NCBI GenBank assembly: GCA_028819005.1
Contig: JAPPMP010000035.1
Location: 9,501-73,500, forward strand
DNA length: 64,000 nucleotides
Source: Acidimicrobiaceae bacterium
Lineage (GTDB): Bacteria > Actinomycetota > Acidimicrobiia > Acidimicrobiales > Aldehydirespiratoraceae
Direction: 5' to 3'
The translations under genes and the position numbers were made by a program. Shown in pieces: positions 18,428 to 27,276 of this stretch. Below the pieces are notes generated by a model. The model searched no databases. It was not told the DNA's origin and saw only the letters and a list, made by a program, of their open reading frames with translations. Numbering within the stretch: the first letter of the stretch is position 1; the number at the start of each line of letters is the position of its first letter.

Positions 18428-19461
18428 ACCCCGCACCGACCGGAATCAACGCTGACACGGTTACGCAATGGATTCTGGCTAGGCGACCCGACCTCGTCAC
18501 CCCTCTGGACTTTGAGCTGATCACCGGCGGTGCGTCCAATCTCACGTTCAAAGCAACCGATCAGTCAGGCACGAAGTTGGTGCTGCGACGCCCCCCGACA
18601 GGCCATATCCTGCCCCGCGCCCACGACATGGGCCGCGAACATCGCATCATCTCTGCGCTACGCGGCACTGACGTGCCTGTCCCGAACGCCATCGGCTTGT
18701 GTACCGACGACTCCGTCAACGGCGCCGACTTCTACGTGATGGACTTCGTCGAGGGAGCGATCATCTTCAATGAGGCCGACGGCAACGCCGTGGACCTCGA
18801 ACTGCGACCGGTTATGGCTAATTCGCTCACCGACACGCTTGCGGCGTTGCACCGGATCGATCCGTCGGCGGTCGGCCTCGCTGACCTCGGACGCACCGAT
18901 GACTACTGCGCCCGACAGCTGCGGCGTTGGAAACGCCAAGTCGACGACGGTTCGGATCGAGTGATGCCACTGTTCGACGAGCTGCACCAGCGGCTGGCTC
19001 AAGACATTCCTCCCCAGCAGGGCGCCGGGATCGTCCATGGCGACTATCGCTTGGACAACACGATGATGGGCCACGACGGAACCGTCGCCGCGGTCCTTGA
19101 CTGGGAACTCTGCACCCTGGGCGACGTGCTCGCCGATGTGGCCGGCATGGCTATGTGGTGGGGTGACGATCCCCGCGCCACCGGTCGCCTGCGCGATGTC
19201 CCCACCAAGGCTGTCGGGTTCGGCTCGCGCGCTGAGATGCTCGAGCGCTATGGACAGAATTCAGACCGGGACGTCTCCGATCTTCCCTGGTATGTGGCCT
19301 TTCAGTTCTGGCGACTTGCCGCGATCAGCGAAGGTGTGCGTGTGCGTTACGCGGCCGGCGCGATGGGCGATCAGGACGGCAGCGCCGACAGCGACGCCCG
19401 CTTTGCCACCGATTCGATGCTGCTGATCGGCGACGAGATCCTCCGCACCAACCAGCTCTGA
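18424..19461 (+). CDS. APH-fold phosphotransferase (ACAD10-like family)
   Basis: A 345-residue protein of the aminoglycoside/choline kinase fold. It has the nucleotide-binding region ITGGASNLTFKA near 38-49 with K in KLVLRRPP, the catalytic loop IVHGDYRLDNTM near 201-212 and the metal site VLDWELCTLGD near 222-232. In actinobacterial catabolic operons such genes sit beside acyl-CoA dehydrogenases and LLM proteins; the human ACAD10/11 kinases phosphorylate 4-hydroxyacyl-CoAs, so a hydroxyacyl substrate is possible. Coupled to the preceding LLM gene by an ATGA overlap. Confidence 0.88.
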   Translation: MNPAPTGINADTVTQWILARRPDLVTPLDFELITGGASNLTFKATDQSGTKLVLRRPPTGHILPRAHDMGREHRIISALRGTDVPVPNAIGLCTDDSVNGADFYVMDFVEGAIIFNEADGNAVDLELRPVMANSLTDTLAALHRIDPSAVGLADLGRTDDYCARQLRRWKRQVDDGSDRVMPLFDELHQRLAQDIPPQQGAGIVHGDYRLDNTMMGHDGTVAAVLDWELCTLGDVLADVAGMAMWWGDDPRATGRLRDVPTKAVGFGSRAEMLERYGQNSDRDVSDLPWYVAFQFWRLAAISEGVRVRYAAGAMGDQDGSADSDARFATDSMLLIGDEILRTNQL

Positions 19462-19484
19462 TCAAACGCGCGCCGGCTCCGACT

Positions 19485-19505
19485 GCGCCCGGCAACAAGC
19501 AACGC
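19485..19505. repeat. 21-bp dispersed repeat, copy 1 (downstream of tpx)
   Basis: The sequence GCGCCCGGCAACAAGCAACG plus C occurs here and again at 20158-20178, so the thiol peroxidase gene is flanked by two direct copies in its non-coding borders. A shorter relative (CTACGCCCGGCAACAA) is at 20139-20152. Confidence 0.75.
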
Positions 19506-19511
19506 GCACCG

Positions 19512-20012
19512 CTAGCCCAACGCGGCCAGCGCTGCGTCGTAGTCAGGCTCTTGTGCGATTTCGGGAACAAGTTCGGAGTGGACAACGGTTCCCGATCCGT
19601 CAATCACCACCACTGCTCGCGCAGCAAGACCCGCCAGCAGTCCATCGAGGATTCGCACTCCATAGTCGTCGAGCACTTCGGGGTTCTTGAAAGTCGAACC
19701 AGTCTTCACGCCCTCAATTCCCTCGGTACCGCAGAACCGACCGGCAGCCGGCGGAAGGTCCGCTGACACACACAGCACGGTCGCGTTGTCGAGACCAGCG
19801 GCTCGCTCGTTGAAGGTGCGGACACTCGTCGCACAGACACCGGTATCGATCGAGGGAAAGATGTTGAGCACGACGCTCTGCCCAGCAAAGTCCGACAACG
19901 AAACCGAGCCGAAATCGGCGCCGGTTAGGACGAACGACGGCGCTGCGCTGCCCACTGCGGGCAGGGAACCGCTGGTGTTGATTGGGTTGCCGCCAAGGGT
20001 GATTTCAGCCAT
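19512..20012 (-). CDS. tpx: Thiol peroxidase (atypical 2-Cys peroxiredoxin)
   Basis: Thioredoxin-dependent reduction of peroxides. From the ATG at 20012 the protein has 166 residues, the family length. The peroxidatic cysteine is in SIDTGVCATSVRTFN and the resolving cysteine in LPPAAGRFCGTEGI, the typical spacing of Tpx. Twelve or so extra residues upstream (to 20051) are not conserved. Flanked by short intergenic repeats and next to a SelW-like redox selenoprotein candidate transcribed divergently. Confidence 0.95.
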   Translation of the reverse strand: MAEITLGGNPINTSGSLPAVGSAAPSFVLTGADFGSVSLSDFAGQSVVLNIFPSIDTGVCATSVRTFNERAAGLDNATVLCVSADLPPAAGRFCGTEGIEGVKTGSTFKNPEVLDDYGVRILDGLLAGLAARAVVVIDGSGTVVHSELVPEIAQEPDYDAALAALG

Positions 20013-20157
20013 TAGATCTGCTCCAGTTCGAGACTCGCACGAGAATTGCAATCAGGAGCCTATCCGCCCGCGGCACGGGCTACGCCCGCCCAGAACACCC
20101 GCATCAAGCGGTCGCGAACCCAGCCCCGCGGCTCCGGCTACGCCCGGCAACAACACA

Positions 20158-20178
20158 GCGCCCGGCAACAAGCAACGC
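20158..20178. repeat. 21-bp dispersed repeat, copy 2 (upstream of tpx)
   Basis: Perfect second copy of the repeat at 19485-19505, in the divergent region between tpx and the SelW-like gene. The surrounding 20080-20180 stretch has several imperfect CGGCTACGCCCGGCAACAA motifs and looks like non-coding repeat DNA. Confidence 0.75.
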
Positions 20179-20195
20179 CCGATAACCTCCACATC

Positions 20196-20462
20196 ATGGG
20201 ACATATCATCGACATCAAATATTGCGTTCCCTGAGACTATTCGAGCTACGCCGTGAGCGCAGCAAAAGATCTTCTCTCGAACTATCAGCACGTCATTGAA
20301 CGGTTGACGCTGACCACCGGATCTCAAGGAGTTTTCGATGTCACAGTGGACGGCGATCTCATCTACTCCAAGGACCAAACCGGGCGCCACGACGAACCCG
20401 GAGAGGTTCTCGGCCTCTTTGAACAAAAAGTAGGCGAGGTCACCCGCTACGGTCAGGGTTGA
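20196..20462 (+). CDS. SelW-like Rdx-family selenoprotein candidate (in-frame UGA)
   Basis: Read through the TGA at 20232-20234, the frame from ATG 20196 gives 88 residues that fit the whole Rdx (SelT/SelW/SelH) family: IDIKYCVP then UGA at residue 13, making a CxxU motif (C10-V-P-U13) where relatives have CxxC or CxxU, then a helix, the GVFDVTVDGDLIYSK strand pair and TGRHDEPGEVL. The part after the TGA alone (GTG 20253) lacks the redox motif and its GTG would fall within the SECIS loop. A SECIS-like hairpin follows the TGA (separate entry). Role: probably a small thioredoxin-fold redox protein. The neighbouring tpx is also a thiol redox gene. The end lies four bases before the decarboxylase start. 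Selenocysteine is inferred; no selA/B/C/D in the window. Confidence 0.8.
20235..20263 (+). promoter_or_regulatory. Bacterial SECIS-like hairpin of the SelW-like gene
   Basis: Ten bases after the UGA, GCUACGC (20245-20251) pairs with GCGCAGC (20257-20263) with one A-C mismatch, enclosing the loop CGUGA (20252-20256). The loop starts 17 nt after the UGA and has a G in its second position. Both agree with the published bacterial SECIS rules (loop 16-37 nt after UGA, G in the first two loop bases). Confidence 0.65.
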
Positions 20463-20466
20463 GACG

Positions 20467-21885
20467 ATTTCAGACCCACTCGACCTCAATGAGTTCCGCG
20501 CCAACGGGCATGCGTTAGTCGACTGGATCACCGACTACCTGGCAAGCATCGAAGAGCGTCCAGTACAGGCCCAAGTCTCGCCGGGCGAGGTGAGAGCCAT
20601 GCTCGGTGACGCGGCCCCCGAGACAGCCGAGCCCTTCGCTGCTTTGCTGCGCGATCTCGACGAAGTGGTCGTGCCGGGCCTGGCCCAATGGCAGCACCCC
20701 GGATGGTTCACCTACTTTCCGGCCCAGTCGTCGCCGCCTTCGATTCTTGGGGAGATGGCGTCGGCCGCATTGGGCGCGCAGGGGATGATGTGGGTCACCT
20801 CGCCCGCTGTCACCGAGATCGAATCCCACGTTCTGGACTGGTTCGTAGACCTGACCGGCGCGCCGCAGGACTGGAAGACGACCGGTCCGGGCGGTGGCGT
20901 GATCCAGATGAGCGCTTCGGACTCGACCCACACCGCCCTCGTCGTGGCCCGCGAGGAATGCCGAGGCCGAACCGGGGCGACCGCCGAGCACATGGTCGCT
21001 TACACCTCAGCCCAAGCCCACTCTTCGATAGAGAAGGGCGCACGAGTGGCGGGCATCGGCCATGTGCGTCTCGTCGAAGTCGACGATTGCTTCGCCGCGC
21101 GCCCCGAGGTGCTCGCCCGAACAATCACCGATGACCTCGCCTCGGGACTGGCGCCGATGTTCGTGGGCGCCTCAGTCGGCACCACGGCAACCACCGCTGT
21201 CGACCCGATTCGGGCCATCGGGGAGATCGCTGCCCAGCACAACCTGTGGTTCCATGTCGACGCCGCCTACGCCGGCGCCGCAATGATCTGCGAAGAGTTC
21301 CGCCACCATCAGGACGGACTCGAACTGGTTGACAGCTACACGTTCAATCCCCACAAATGGCTGGCAACAAACTTCGACTGCTCGGTTTTCTGGGTGGCTG
21401 ACCGCAAGCCGTTGATCGACACTCTCGCAATCACACCCCCTTATCTGGCCAACGCCGCTTCCGACGCCGGCGAGGTGATCGACTATCGGGACTGGCATGT
21501 GCCCCTTGGAAGGCGATTTCGGGCGCTCAAGCTGTGGTGGGTGCTTCGCAGTTTCGGGGTCGAGGGCCTGCGCGAGCGAATCCGCGCCAACGTGAGACAG
21601 GCCCGCGGTCTGGCCGAGTGGATCGAACAACAACCAGAGTTGACCGTCATCGCTCCAACTCCTTTCGCGCTGGTCTGTTTCGCTCATGTCGACGGCGACG
21701 ACGCAACTCAGAGGCTGCTTGCTGTGCTCAACTCCGACGCGGACGTCTACGTGTTGGGTTCGTCAATCAATCAACAGGCTTTTATCAGAGTGTCGATCGG
21801 TTCGACCTGGACCACCGACCGCCATGTCGCCGTACTGCAGGAGCGCATCGAAAGCGCTCTGGCAACGCCGCAGGCGGGCGCCTAA
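20467..21885 (+). CDS. PLP-dependent aromatic-L-amino-acid decarboxylase family protein
   Basis: Group II amino acid decarboxylase, 472 residues. The PLP lysine is K297 (NPHKWLATNFDC) and the preceding HVDAAYAGAA holds the aspartate that binds the pyridine nitrogen. The annotated-looking GTG at 20590 would remove the conserved N-terminus: the frame upstream reads SDPLDLNEFRANGHALVDWI, then ASIEERPVQAQVSPGEV, which is the normal start of the family. Between the upstream TAG and this region there is no ATG, GTG or TTG; the first plausible codon exactly where homologues start is ATT at 20467, five bases after the SelW-like stop. Substrate (Trp, Tyr, Dopa or other) cannot be told. Stop overlaps the convergent rseP stop. 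Confidence 0.88.
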   Translation: MSDPLDLNEFRANGHALVDWITDYLASIEERPVQAQVSPGEVRAMLGDAAPETAEPFAALLRDLDEVVVPGLAQWQHPGWFTYFPAQSSPPSILGEMASAALGAQGMMWVTSPAVTEIESHVLDWFVDLTGAPQDWKTTGPGGGVIQMSASDSTHTALVVAREECRGRTGATAEHMVAYTSAQAHSSIEKGARVAGIGHVRLVEVDDCFAARPEVLARTITDDLASGLAPMFVGASVGTTATTAVDPIRAIGEIAAQHNLWFHVDAAYAGAAMICEEFRHHQDGLELVDSYTFNPHKWLATNFDCSVFWVADRKPLIDTLAITPPYLANAASDAGEVIDYRDWHVPLGRRFRALKLWWVLRSFGVEGLRERIRANVRQARGLAEWIEQQPELTVIAPTPFALVCFAHVDGDDATQRLLAVLNSDADVYVLGSSINQQAFIRVSIGSTWTTDRHVAVLQERIESALATPQAGA

Positions 21886-23429
21886 ATGTTGATCGGGTCG
21901 ATGATGTCGCGGAACACGGCAAGCAGACCGACTCCCAGAAGCAGCACGACCACGCCATACGCGACCGGCAGCAGCTTGGCGTAGTCGACCTGGTGGCGAC
22001 GCCCGCCGATTGAGCGAATCCGTTCATAGATCGCCACGGCCACGTGGCCGCCATCAAACGGCGGAAGGGGAATCAGGTTGATCAGACCGATGGAGATGTT
22101 GAGTCCAGCCAAAAAGATCAGCACAGAGTCGAATCCGTCGTCGGTCAACTGTGTGCCCAAACGGGCCGCACCATAGATCGAGATGATTCGCTGTTCATCC
22201 GGATCCCGAGTGTCAAGTGACCGGATTGCCACCTCGCGCTCCGCGGCAACGTTGGACGACACCTGTTCGGCAGGGCTGTCCACCTCGCCTGTCAAAGTGT
22301 CAGAGACAAAGTCCTGGAGACCGCCGCCCGCAACCAGCTCTCCCATTCCCGCCAGAATGAGCTTGGTGTAGGAGCCGAACCCGCCGACCGCATCAATGGC
22401 GCTGTTCAGCAACCCGGTCGGTTCCCGGTATCGCTGGGGACCAACACCGAAGAAACCCGAGGTCGCTACGCCCGCCGGGGGCAGCTCCAGCACTACCGCC
22501 TCGTCGACGACAAGCAACTCAGAACCGCCGGCAGGATCAACGATGAACTGCAGCGGCTCACCGAAGCGATCGCCGACAGCTGCTGTGACCTCGTCCCAGC
22601 CGAACACCTCGATCCCGTCGATCGCCAGGATCCGATCTCGCGGCACAAGGCCTTCGATCCCGTTCGCTCCAGCATCGCTCAGCCGAGATCCCAGCACCAC
22701 CGTCCCGGTCGAGGTTTCGCGGCCCCGCTGGTACACAACGTCGACCTCCTGGCCGCCGCGGGCTGTCACAACCTCTCCGAACTGAGCGAAATCGGTTATC
22801 TCGACGCCGTCGACCGAGACGATCTCATCTCCGGGTTCGATCCCCAACTCGGCCGCGGCACTGCGATCGCTGACAGCTGAAACCGACCAACGATCATCGT
22901 CGGTTGGCAGGCCGTAGAACAACAGAACCAGGAACAACAAAGCGATCGCCAGCAGAAAGTGCATGGCTGAACCAGCACTGACCACCAGCAGTCGTTTGGG
23001 AAACGACTTGACGCGATAGGTGCGGTGCTCGTCTGAAGGAGGGACAAGGTCCAGATTGTTCATCCCGATGATGCGGATATAGGCGCCCCCTGGGATCGCC
23101 TTCACGCCGAAAGTGGTCTCGCCTCTGCGCATCGACCACAGCCGGGGACCGAATCCAATGAAGAACTCGACGACTTTCATGCCAGTCCAGCGCGCCGTCA
23201 AGTAGTGCCCCATCTCATGCATGAAGATCATGAACACGATGAACCCCACAATGAACACCCAGCTCCAGCTGGCGAAAACCCCGAGGGCGACCAGCGCCGC
23301 GAGCAGGATCGCCAACCCGATGAAATCAGTTGAGGCGTCGAGTTCGGGGGGCGCGCCTGAGCCTTCGGGGACTGCTCGGCCGCGTGCCGGCAGCGGCAAC
23401 CGGGGTGCAGGGGACGGTCGATCAGCCAT
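21882..23429 (-). CDS. rseP: Site-2 protease (RseP/M50 family) with PDZ domain
   Basis: Intramembrane zinc metalloprotease that cleaves membrane-bound anti-sigma factors and remnant peptides. The 515-residue protein has a 30-residue proline-rich cytoplasmic N-terminus, a membrane helix carrying the zinc motif HEMGH (71-75), one PDZ domain (IEPGDEIVSVDGVEI) and what looks like a second repeat (VPRDRILAIDGIEVFGWDEV), and the third zinc ligand in NLIPLPPFDGGH near the C-terminal membrane helix. Overlaps dxr by 8 bp; frr-cdsA-dxr-rseP is the usual order. A possible substrate type, a membrane anti-sigma-like protein, is encoded at 56332-57063, but linkage is only speculative. Confidence 0.93.
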   Translation of the reverse strand: MADRPSPAPRLPLPARGRAVPEGSGAPPELDASTDFIGLAILLAALVALGVFASWSWVFIVGFIVFMIFMHEMGHYLTARWTGMKVVEFFIGFGPRLWSMRRGETTFGVKAIPGGAYIRIIGMNNLDLVPPSDEHRTYRVKSFPKRLLVVSAGSAMHFLLAIALLFLVLLFYGLPTDDDRWSVSAVSDRSAAAELGIEPGDEIVSVDGVEITDFAQFGEVVTARGGQEVDVVYQRGRETSTGTVVLGSRLSDAGANGIEGLVPRDRILAIDGIEVFGWDEVTAAVGDRFGEPLQFIVDPAGGSELLVVDEAVVLELPPAGVATSGFFGVGPQRYREPTGLLNSAIDAVGGFGSYTKLILAGMGELVAGGGLQDFVSDTLTGEVDSPAEQVSSNVAAEREVAIRSLDTRDPDEQRIISIYGAARLGTQLTDDGFDSVLIFLAGLNISIGLINLIPLPPFDGGHVAVAIYERIRSIGGRRHQVDYAKLLPVAYGVVVLLLGVGLLAVFRDIIDPINI

Positions 23430-24600
23430 CGGCAGTTCTTTCGATCACGCCGCGAGCGACCTCGCGGGCCCTGCGATCGGCGTCGAGCACAACATCGACA
23501 TCGCTAGCGGCATCCCCGGGCCACTGCTGCATCGCTTCTTCCACCACTTCTGCAATGCCGATCCAGGGGATCAAACCGCCAAGAAACGCATCGACCGCGA
23601 CCTCGTTGGCCGCGCTCAACCATGCAGGGGCAGTCTCGGCCGCCTGTCCTGCTTCATAGGCCAAGCCCAAACACCTGAACGCGTCCAGGTCCGGTGGATG
23701 AAATTCCAGTTGCGGCACATCGGCCCAATCAACGGCACCATAGGGAACCGCCAGTCGATCTGGATACGCCAAGGCATAACCGATGCACAAACGCATGTCT
23801 GGCAGCGAGAGCTGTGCCATGGTAGCACCATCGCAATAGCTGACCATCGAATGCACGATCGACTGAGGATGAATCACGACCTCGATCTGTCCATAATCGA
23901 CGCCGAACAATTCATGGGCTTCGATGACTTCGAGACCCTTGTTCATCAGAGTGCTCGAATCGATTGTGATCTTCGGCCCCATCGACCAGGTCGGATGCGA
24001 GAGCGCGTCGTCGATGTCGACGCCGGCCAGATCTTCTCGGGATCGACCCCGAAACGGACCGCCGCTGGCCGTCAACACAACCCGCGCCACACGGTCGGTC
24101 GCTTCGACCTTGCCTGCGACATCGTCAGCGCGCAGGCACTGGTGGACCGCGCAGTGTTCACTGTCAACCGGTATCAGCTCCGCGCCCTCGGTCGACCAGG
24201 CCCGCTGCACCACCGGACCCGCTGCGATCAGCGACTCCTTGTTTGCCAGGCCCAGCCGTTTCCCCGCCTCAAGCGTTGCCAGCGTGACCGGCAACCCTGC
24301 AAACCCGACCACACCGTTGATGACCGTCTCGGCACACGACACCGCTGCAGCCATGGCGTCGGGACCGACCAACAGTTCCGTGCACGACGGGAGTCGGCCG
24401 CGGATCTCGTCGGCGCAAGCGCGGTCGGCGACCGCCACAACGTCGGGCCGGAACTCCGCGGCCTGTGCCAGAACCGCAGCCGCCGATGTGTCGACGCCGA
24501 GCGCGGCCACGTGGTAGCGATCCGGCTCAGCCCGAATGACGTCGAGCGTCTGAGTCCCGATCGAGCCAGTCGAACCGAGAATGGCGACAGATCTGGTCAC
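23422..24600 (-). CDS. dxr: 1-deoxy-D-xylulose 5-phosphate reductoisomerase
   Basis: Second step of the MEP isoprenoid pathway (NADPH, divalent metal). From the GTG at 24600 the 392-residue protein begins TRSVAILGSTGSIGTQTLDV, the NADPH-binding loop. Other family marks are AGLPVTLATLEAGKRLGLANKE in two parts, IPVDSEHCAVHQCL (metal site) and the LTASGGPF stretch with the FRG loop. The frame is open to 24801, but that would run through the gap to cdsA with non-family sequence. Uses GTG; only 46 bp follow cdsA. Confidence 0.95.
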   Translation of the reverse strand: MTRSVAILGSTGSIGTQTLDVIRAEPDRYHVAALGVDTSAAAVLAQAAEFRPDVVAVADRACADEIRGRLPSCTELLVGPDAMAAAVSCAETVINGVVGFAGLPVTLATLEAGKRLGLANKESLIAAGPVVQRAWSTEGAELIPVDSEHCAVHQCLRADDVAGKVEATDRVARVVLTASGGPFRGRSREDLAGVDIDDALSHPTWSMGPKITIDSSTLMNKGLEVIEAHELFGVDYGQIEVVIHPQSIVHSMVSYCDGATMAQLSLPDMRLCIGYALAYPDRLAVPYGAVDWADVPQLEFHPPDLDAFRCLGLAYEAGQAAETAPAWLSAANEVAVDAFLGGLIPWIGIAEVVEEAMQQWPGDAASDVDVVLDADRRAREVARGVIERTADG

Positions 24601-24646
24601 ATCCTTGACGCTACCGGTCGCGACCTGTTCGCGAACGGCAACCGAA

Positions 24647-25909
24647 CTAGGGCAGAACGAAACGCGACACGTAGAACGTTGTCGGCAGCACGAAAAGCAG
24701 GCTGTCGAATCGATCAAGAACTCCGCCGTGGCTGGGCAGTATCGAGCCCATGTCCTTGATGCCCAAATCCCGTTTGACCTGGGACTCTGCGAGATCGCCA
24801 ACCGGGGCCGCGATCGCTGCCGCGATCCCGAGGATCATGATGTCGGCGAATCCTCCGCCGGTGGAGACGTCGGCCAAAGGCGAAGGCTGGGACAGGACCC
24901 CCATCACGAACGCCGCTACTATAGCTGCGACGACGCCTCCGACCAGTCCCTCCAGCGTCTTGTTGGGGCTCGCTGCGGACAGCGGCGAGCGACCCATTGT
25001 CCGTCCGACCACCAGTCCACCGGCGTCATAGGCGACTGTCACAATGATCGCCGCGGTCAGCAATCCTGTGCCGTGGTCTGGAATCGAGAGCATCAGAGCC
25101 GCGTAAGACCCCAGTAAACCAACGTGGAGTATTCCGAGCATGGTGGATCCGAGGCCGCGCACCGGCGAATCGCTCGGCGCGACAAGCAGATACCACAACG
25201 CCCCGAAGACAACCGACAACACCAGGACAAGCCCTGCCGCCGATTCGCCTCGCCAATAGACGGCGAGGGGCATCGACACAACGCTCGCGAGTCCGAGCAG
25301 TACCGCAGGCTGAAGGCCGGCAACCCGAACAGCGTTGAAGAACTCGACCGCTGCAACCGCCAGAACCACTGTCACCACCGCAACCGCAACCCATTCGCGG
25401 TATGCCATCGCGGCGAGAATCAACACCGCCAATCCGACTCCGACAACTGTCGCTGTGAAGAAGTTCCGGTCGCCGGCACCCGACACGCCCAGAGCCGCGC
25501 TCAACGACGGCGGCGGGGCTGTGTGGGGTGGCGGAGACTCATCGTCATCGTGGGCAAAAAAAGCGTCTGCGTCCATATCGGCGGAGCGAGTCGGTTGTGC
25601 GGGCGGTCGGGTCTGGGCCTCTCCGGCCCAAGTCGGTCCTGTCGATTCCGCCGTCCATCCGGAATGATCCTCGGCGCCAGGCTCGAACCTCTCGGGCTCG
25701 GATTGAGGATTGAAGGTAACGCTCTCGGCGGGCGTTCCTACCTTCGGCACCGACCCAGTGGGCGGTTGGCTCCAATGTGGAACAGCCGCATCGTCATCCT
25801 CGAAGGAGATCTCATTGTCACCGAACACTGACCTACCGGGAGCCACATCGTCATCAATCGGGTCGGTGCGCTGAATGCGAAAGCCCTCGTTGTCTTGTTC
25901 GTTGCTCAT
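24647..25909 (-). CDS. cdsA: Phosphatidate cytidylyltransferase with long acidic N-terminus
   Basis: Makes CDP-diacylglycerol for phospholipid synthesis; integral membrane protein. The C-terminal 270 residues hold about eight membrane helices and the signature SQVKRDLGIKDMGSILPSHG followed by GVLDRFDS. The first 145 residues are hydrophilic, rich in Asp, Glu and Pro (HDDDESPPPHTAPPP) and probably disordered in the cytoplasm; such extensions occur in actinobacterial CdsA but this one is long. Lies in the frr-cdsA-dxr-rseP order. Confidence 0.93.
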   Translation of the reverse strand: MSNEQDNEGFRIQRTDPIDDDVAPGRSVFGDNEISFEDDDAAVPHWSQPPTGSVPKVGTPAESVTFNPQSEPERFEPGAEDHSGWTAESTGPTWAGEAQTRPPAQPTRSADMDADAFFAHDDDESPPPHTAPPPSLSAALGVSGAGDRNFFTATVVGVGLAVLILAAMAYREWVAVAVVTVVLAVAAVEFFNAVRVAGLQPAVLLGLASVVSMPLAVYWRGESAAGLVLVLSVVFGALWYLLVAPSDSPVRGLGSTMLGILHVGLLGSYAALMLSIPDHGTGLLTAAIIVTVAYDAGGLVVGRTMGRSPLSAASPNKTLEGLVGGVVAAIVAAFVMGVLSQPSPLADVSTGGGFADIMILGIAAAIAAPVGDLAESQVKRDLGIKDMGSILPSHGGVLDRFDSLLFVLPTTFYVSRFVLP

Positions 25910-25940
25910 GGCATCGCTCTCTTGGGGGAGTAACCGGCGA

Positions 25941-26507
25941 TCAGACCTCCATCAACTCCTGCTGCTTGTTGGCCTGCGCCTGATCAATCATAGCGACATG
26001 CGCGTTCTTGAGCGCGTCAAGCCTCCCTTCCGCGCGCTGGATCTCGTCTTTGGACACTCCCCCGTCGCTGTCGAGTTCGTCGAGGTTCTTGCGCGCCGCC
26101 CTGCGCACGGCGTTGACTCTCTGTTTGCCGTCTTCGCTCATCGCGCCCACAACCTTGGAGAGTTCACGACGTCGTTCCTCGGTCAGAGGCGGAAACCCCA
26201 GGCGGATCACGCGGCCGTCGTTGCTGGGAGTCAGGCCCATATTGCTGTTGGTGATTGCCTTCTCGATCGCATTGAGGTTCGCGGCGTCATGAGGGGTGAC
26301 GATGAGCAAACGAGCTTCGGGAACCGAGAAGCTCGCCAACTCCTGAATTCGCATCTCGACGCCGTAGGCCTCTACGGTGAGGCGCTCCAACAGACTCGAA
26401 GAAGCACGGCCGGTGCGCACGCTCGAGAATTCTCTGCGAGTGTGATCCACCGCACTCTGCATGCTCTCGCCGGCGTCCTCGACGACCAGTTCAATCATCT
26501 CGTTCAC
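25941..26507 (-). CDS. frr: Ribosome recycling factor
   Basis: Splits post-termination ribosomes together with EF-G. The 188-residue protein has the RRF pattern [20 protein letters not shown] near 18-37, [20 protein letters not shown] near 44-63 and the C-terminal helices [15 protein letters not shown] and [18 protein letters not shown] overlaps the pyrH stop by four bases, as is usual in the rpsB-tsf-pyrH-frr order. Confidence 0.97.
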   Translation of the reverse strand: MNEMIELVVEDAGESMQSAVDHTRREFSSVRTGRASSSLLERLTVEAYGVEMRIQELASFSVPEARLLIVTPHDAANLNAIEKAITNSNMGLTPSNDGRVIRLGFPPLTEERRRELSKVVGAMSEDGKQRVNAVRRAARKNLDELDSDGGVSKDEIQRAEGRLDALKNAHVAMIDQAQANKQQELMEV

Positions 26508-27274
26508 GGATTCCCCTTGCCGGCATCGACGAGGGTGCCGATTGCCTCTCCTTCAAGTAGAGATCGCAGGTTGCCCGGACCCATCAGATCGAACACCACG
26601 ATCGGCATGTCGTTGTCCATACACAAGGTGATAGCGGTTGCGTCCATCACTTTCAGGCCGCGGTTGAGGACGTCAAGGTAGGTCACATGGTCGAGTTTCG
26701 TGACCGCGCCGTCGACGCTCGGATCGCCCGTGTAGACGCCGTCAACGGCGCCGTGGGTTCCCTTCAACACCGCTTTCGCCTCAATCTCAACGGCGCGCAG
26801 GCTCGCCGCGGTGTCGGTCGTGAAGCCCGGGTTGCCGGTTCCGCTCGCCAGAATCACGATCCGACCCTTCTCCAGGTGGCGGATCGCCCGACGGCGGATG
26901 TACGGCTCGGCAATCTGGGCCATGTGGACTGCGCTCTGAACCCGAGTGGCTGCCCCCAGGCGTTCCAAGGTGTCTTGCAGGGCCAGGCTGTTCATGACCG
27001 TCGACAACATTCCCATGTAGTCGGCTTGAGCGGGATCCATACCCTCGCCCGCGCCCTGAATACCCCGCCAGATGTTGCCGCCGCCGACGACGACGGCAAT
27101 ATCGATGTCGAAGTGTTTCTTCGCTGCGACGATGTCCTCGGCGATTCTGCCGACCGTCTCGCCGTGGATTCCGTGTTCGAGCGGACCCGAGAAAGCCTGG
27201 CCCGAAAGCTTCAACAGGACCCGGTTCCATCTGGGGGGATTCGGTCCTCGAAGAGCTTCGGTGGCGTGACTCAC
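26504..27274 (-). CDS. pyrH: UMP kinase
   Basis: Amino-acid-kinase-fold enzyme making UDP from UMP. The 256-residue protein starts its core with [14 protein letters not shown] near 17-30, followed by [13 protein letters not shown] near 61-73, [19 protein letters not shown] near 146-164 and the TALCMDND-like [16 protein letters not shown]. Two bases separate it from the tsf stop. Roughly 15 residues before the core are variable, so the exact ATG is slightly uncertain. Confidence 0.97.
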   Translation of the reverse strand: MSHATEALRGPNPPRWNRVLLKLSGQAFSGPLEHGIHGETVGRIAEDIVAAKKHFDIDIAVVVGGGNIWRGIQGAGEGMDPAQADYMGMLSTVMNSLALQDTLERLGAATRVQSAVHMAQIAEPYIRRRAIRHLEKGRIVILASGTGNPGFTTDTAASLRAVEIEAKAVLKGTHGAVDGVYTGDPSVDGAVTKLDHVTYLDVLNRGLKVMDATAITLCMDNDMPIVVFDLMGPGNLRSLLEGEAIGTLVDAGKGNP

Positions 27275-27276
27275 AG

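Noticed and set aside
20253-20462. Stand-alone 69-residue gene starting at GTG 20253
   Set aside because: It lacks the redox motif of its family and the GTG lies in the SECIS-like loop; the UGA read-through form is a complete family member.
23221-24759. Long plus-strand reading frame of 512 codons opposite dxr and rseP
   Set aside because: Antisense shadow of two well-supported genes; composition and lack of any family likeness argue against it.
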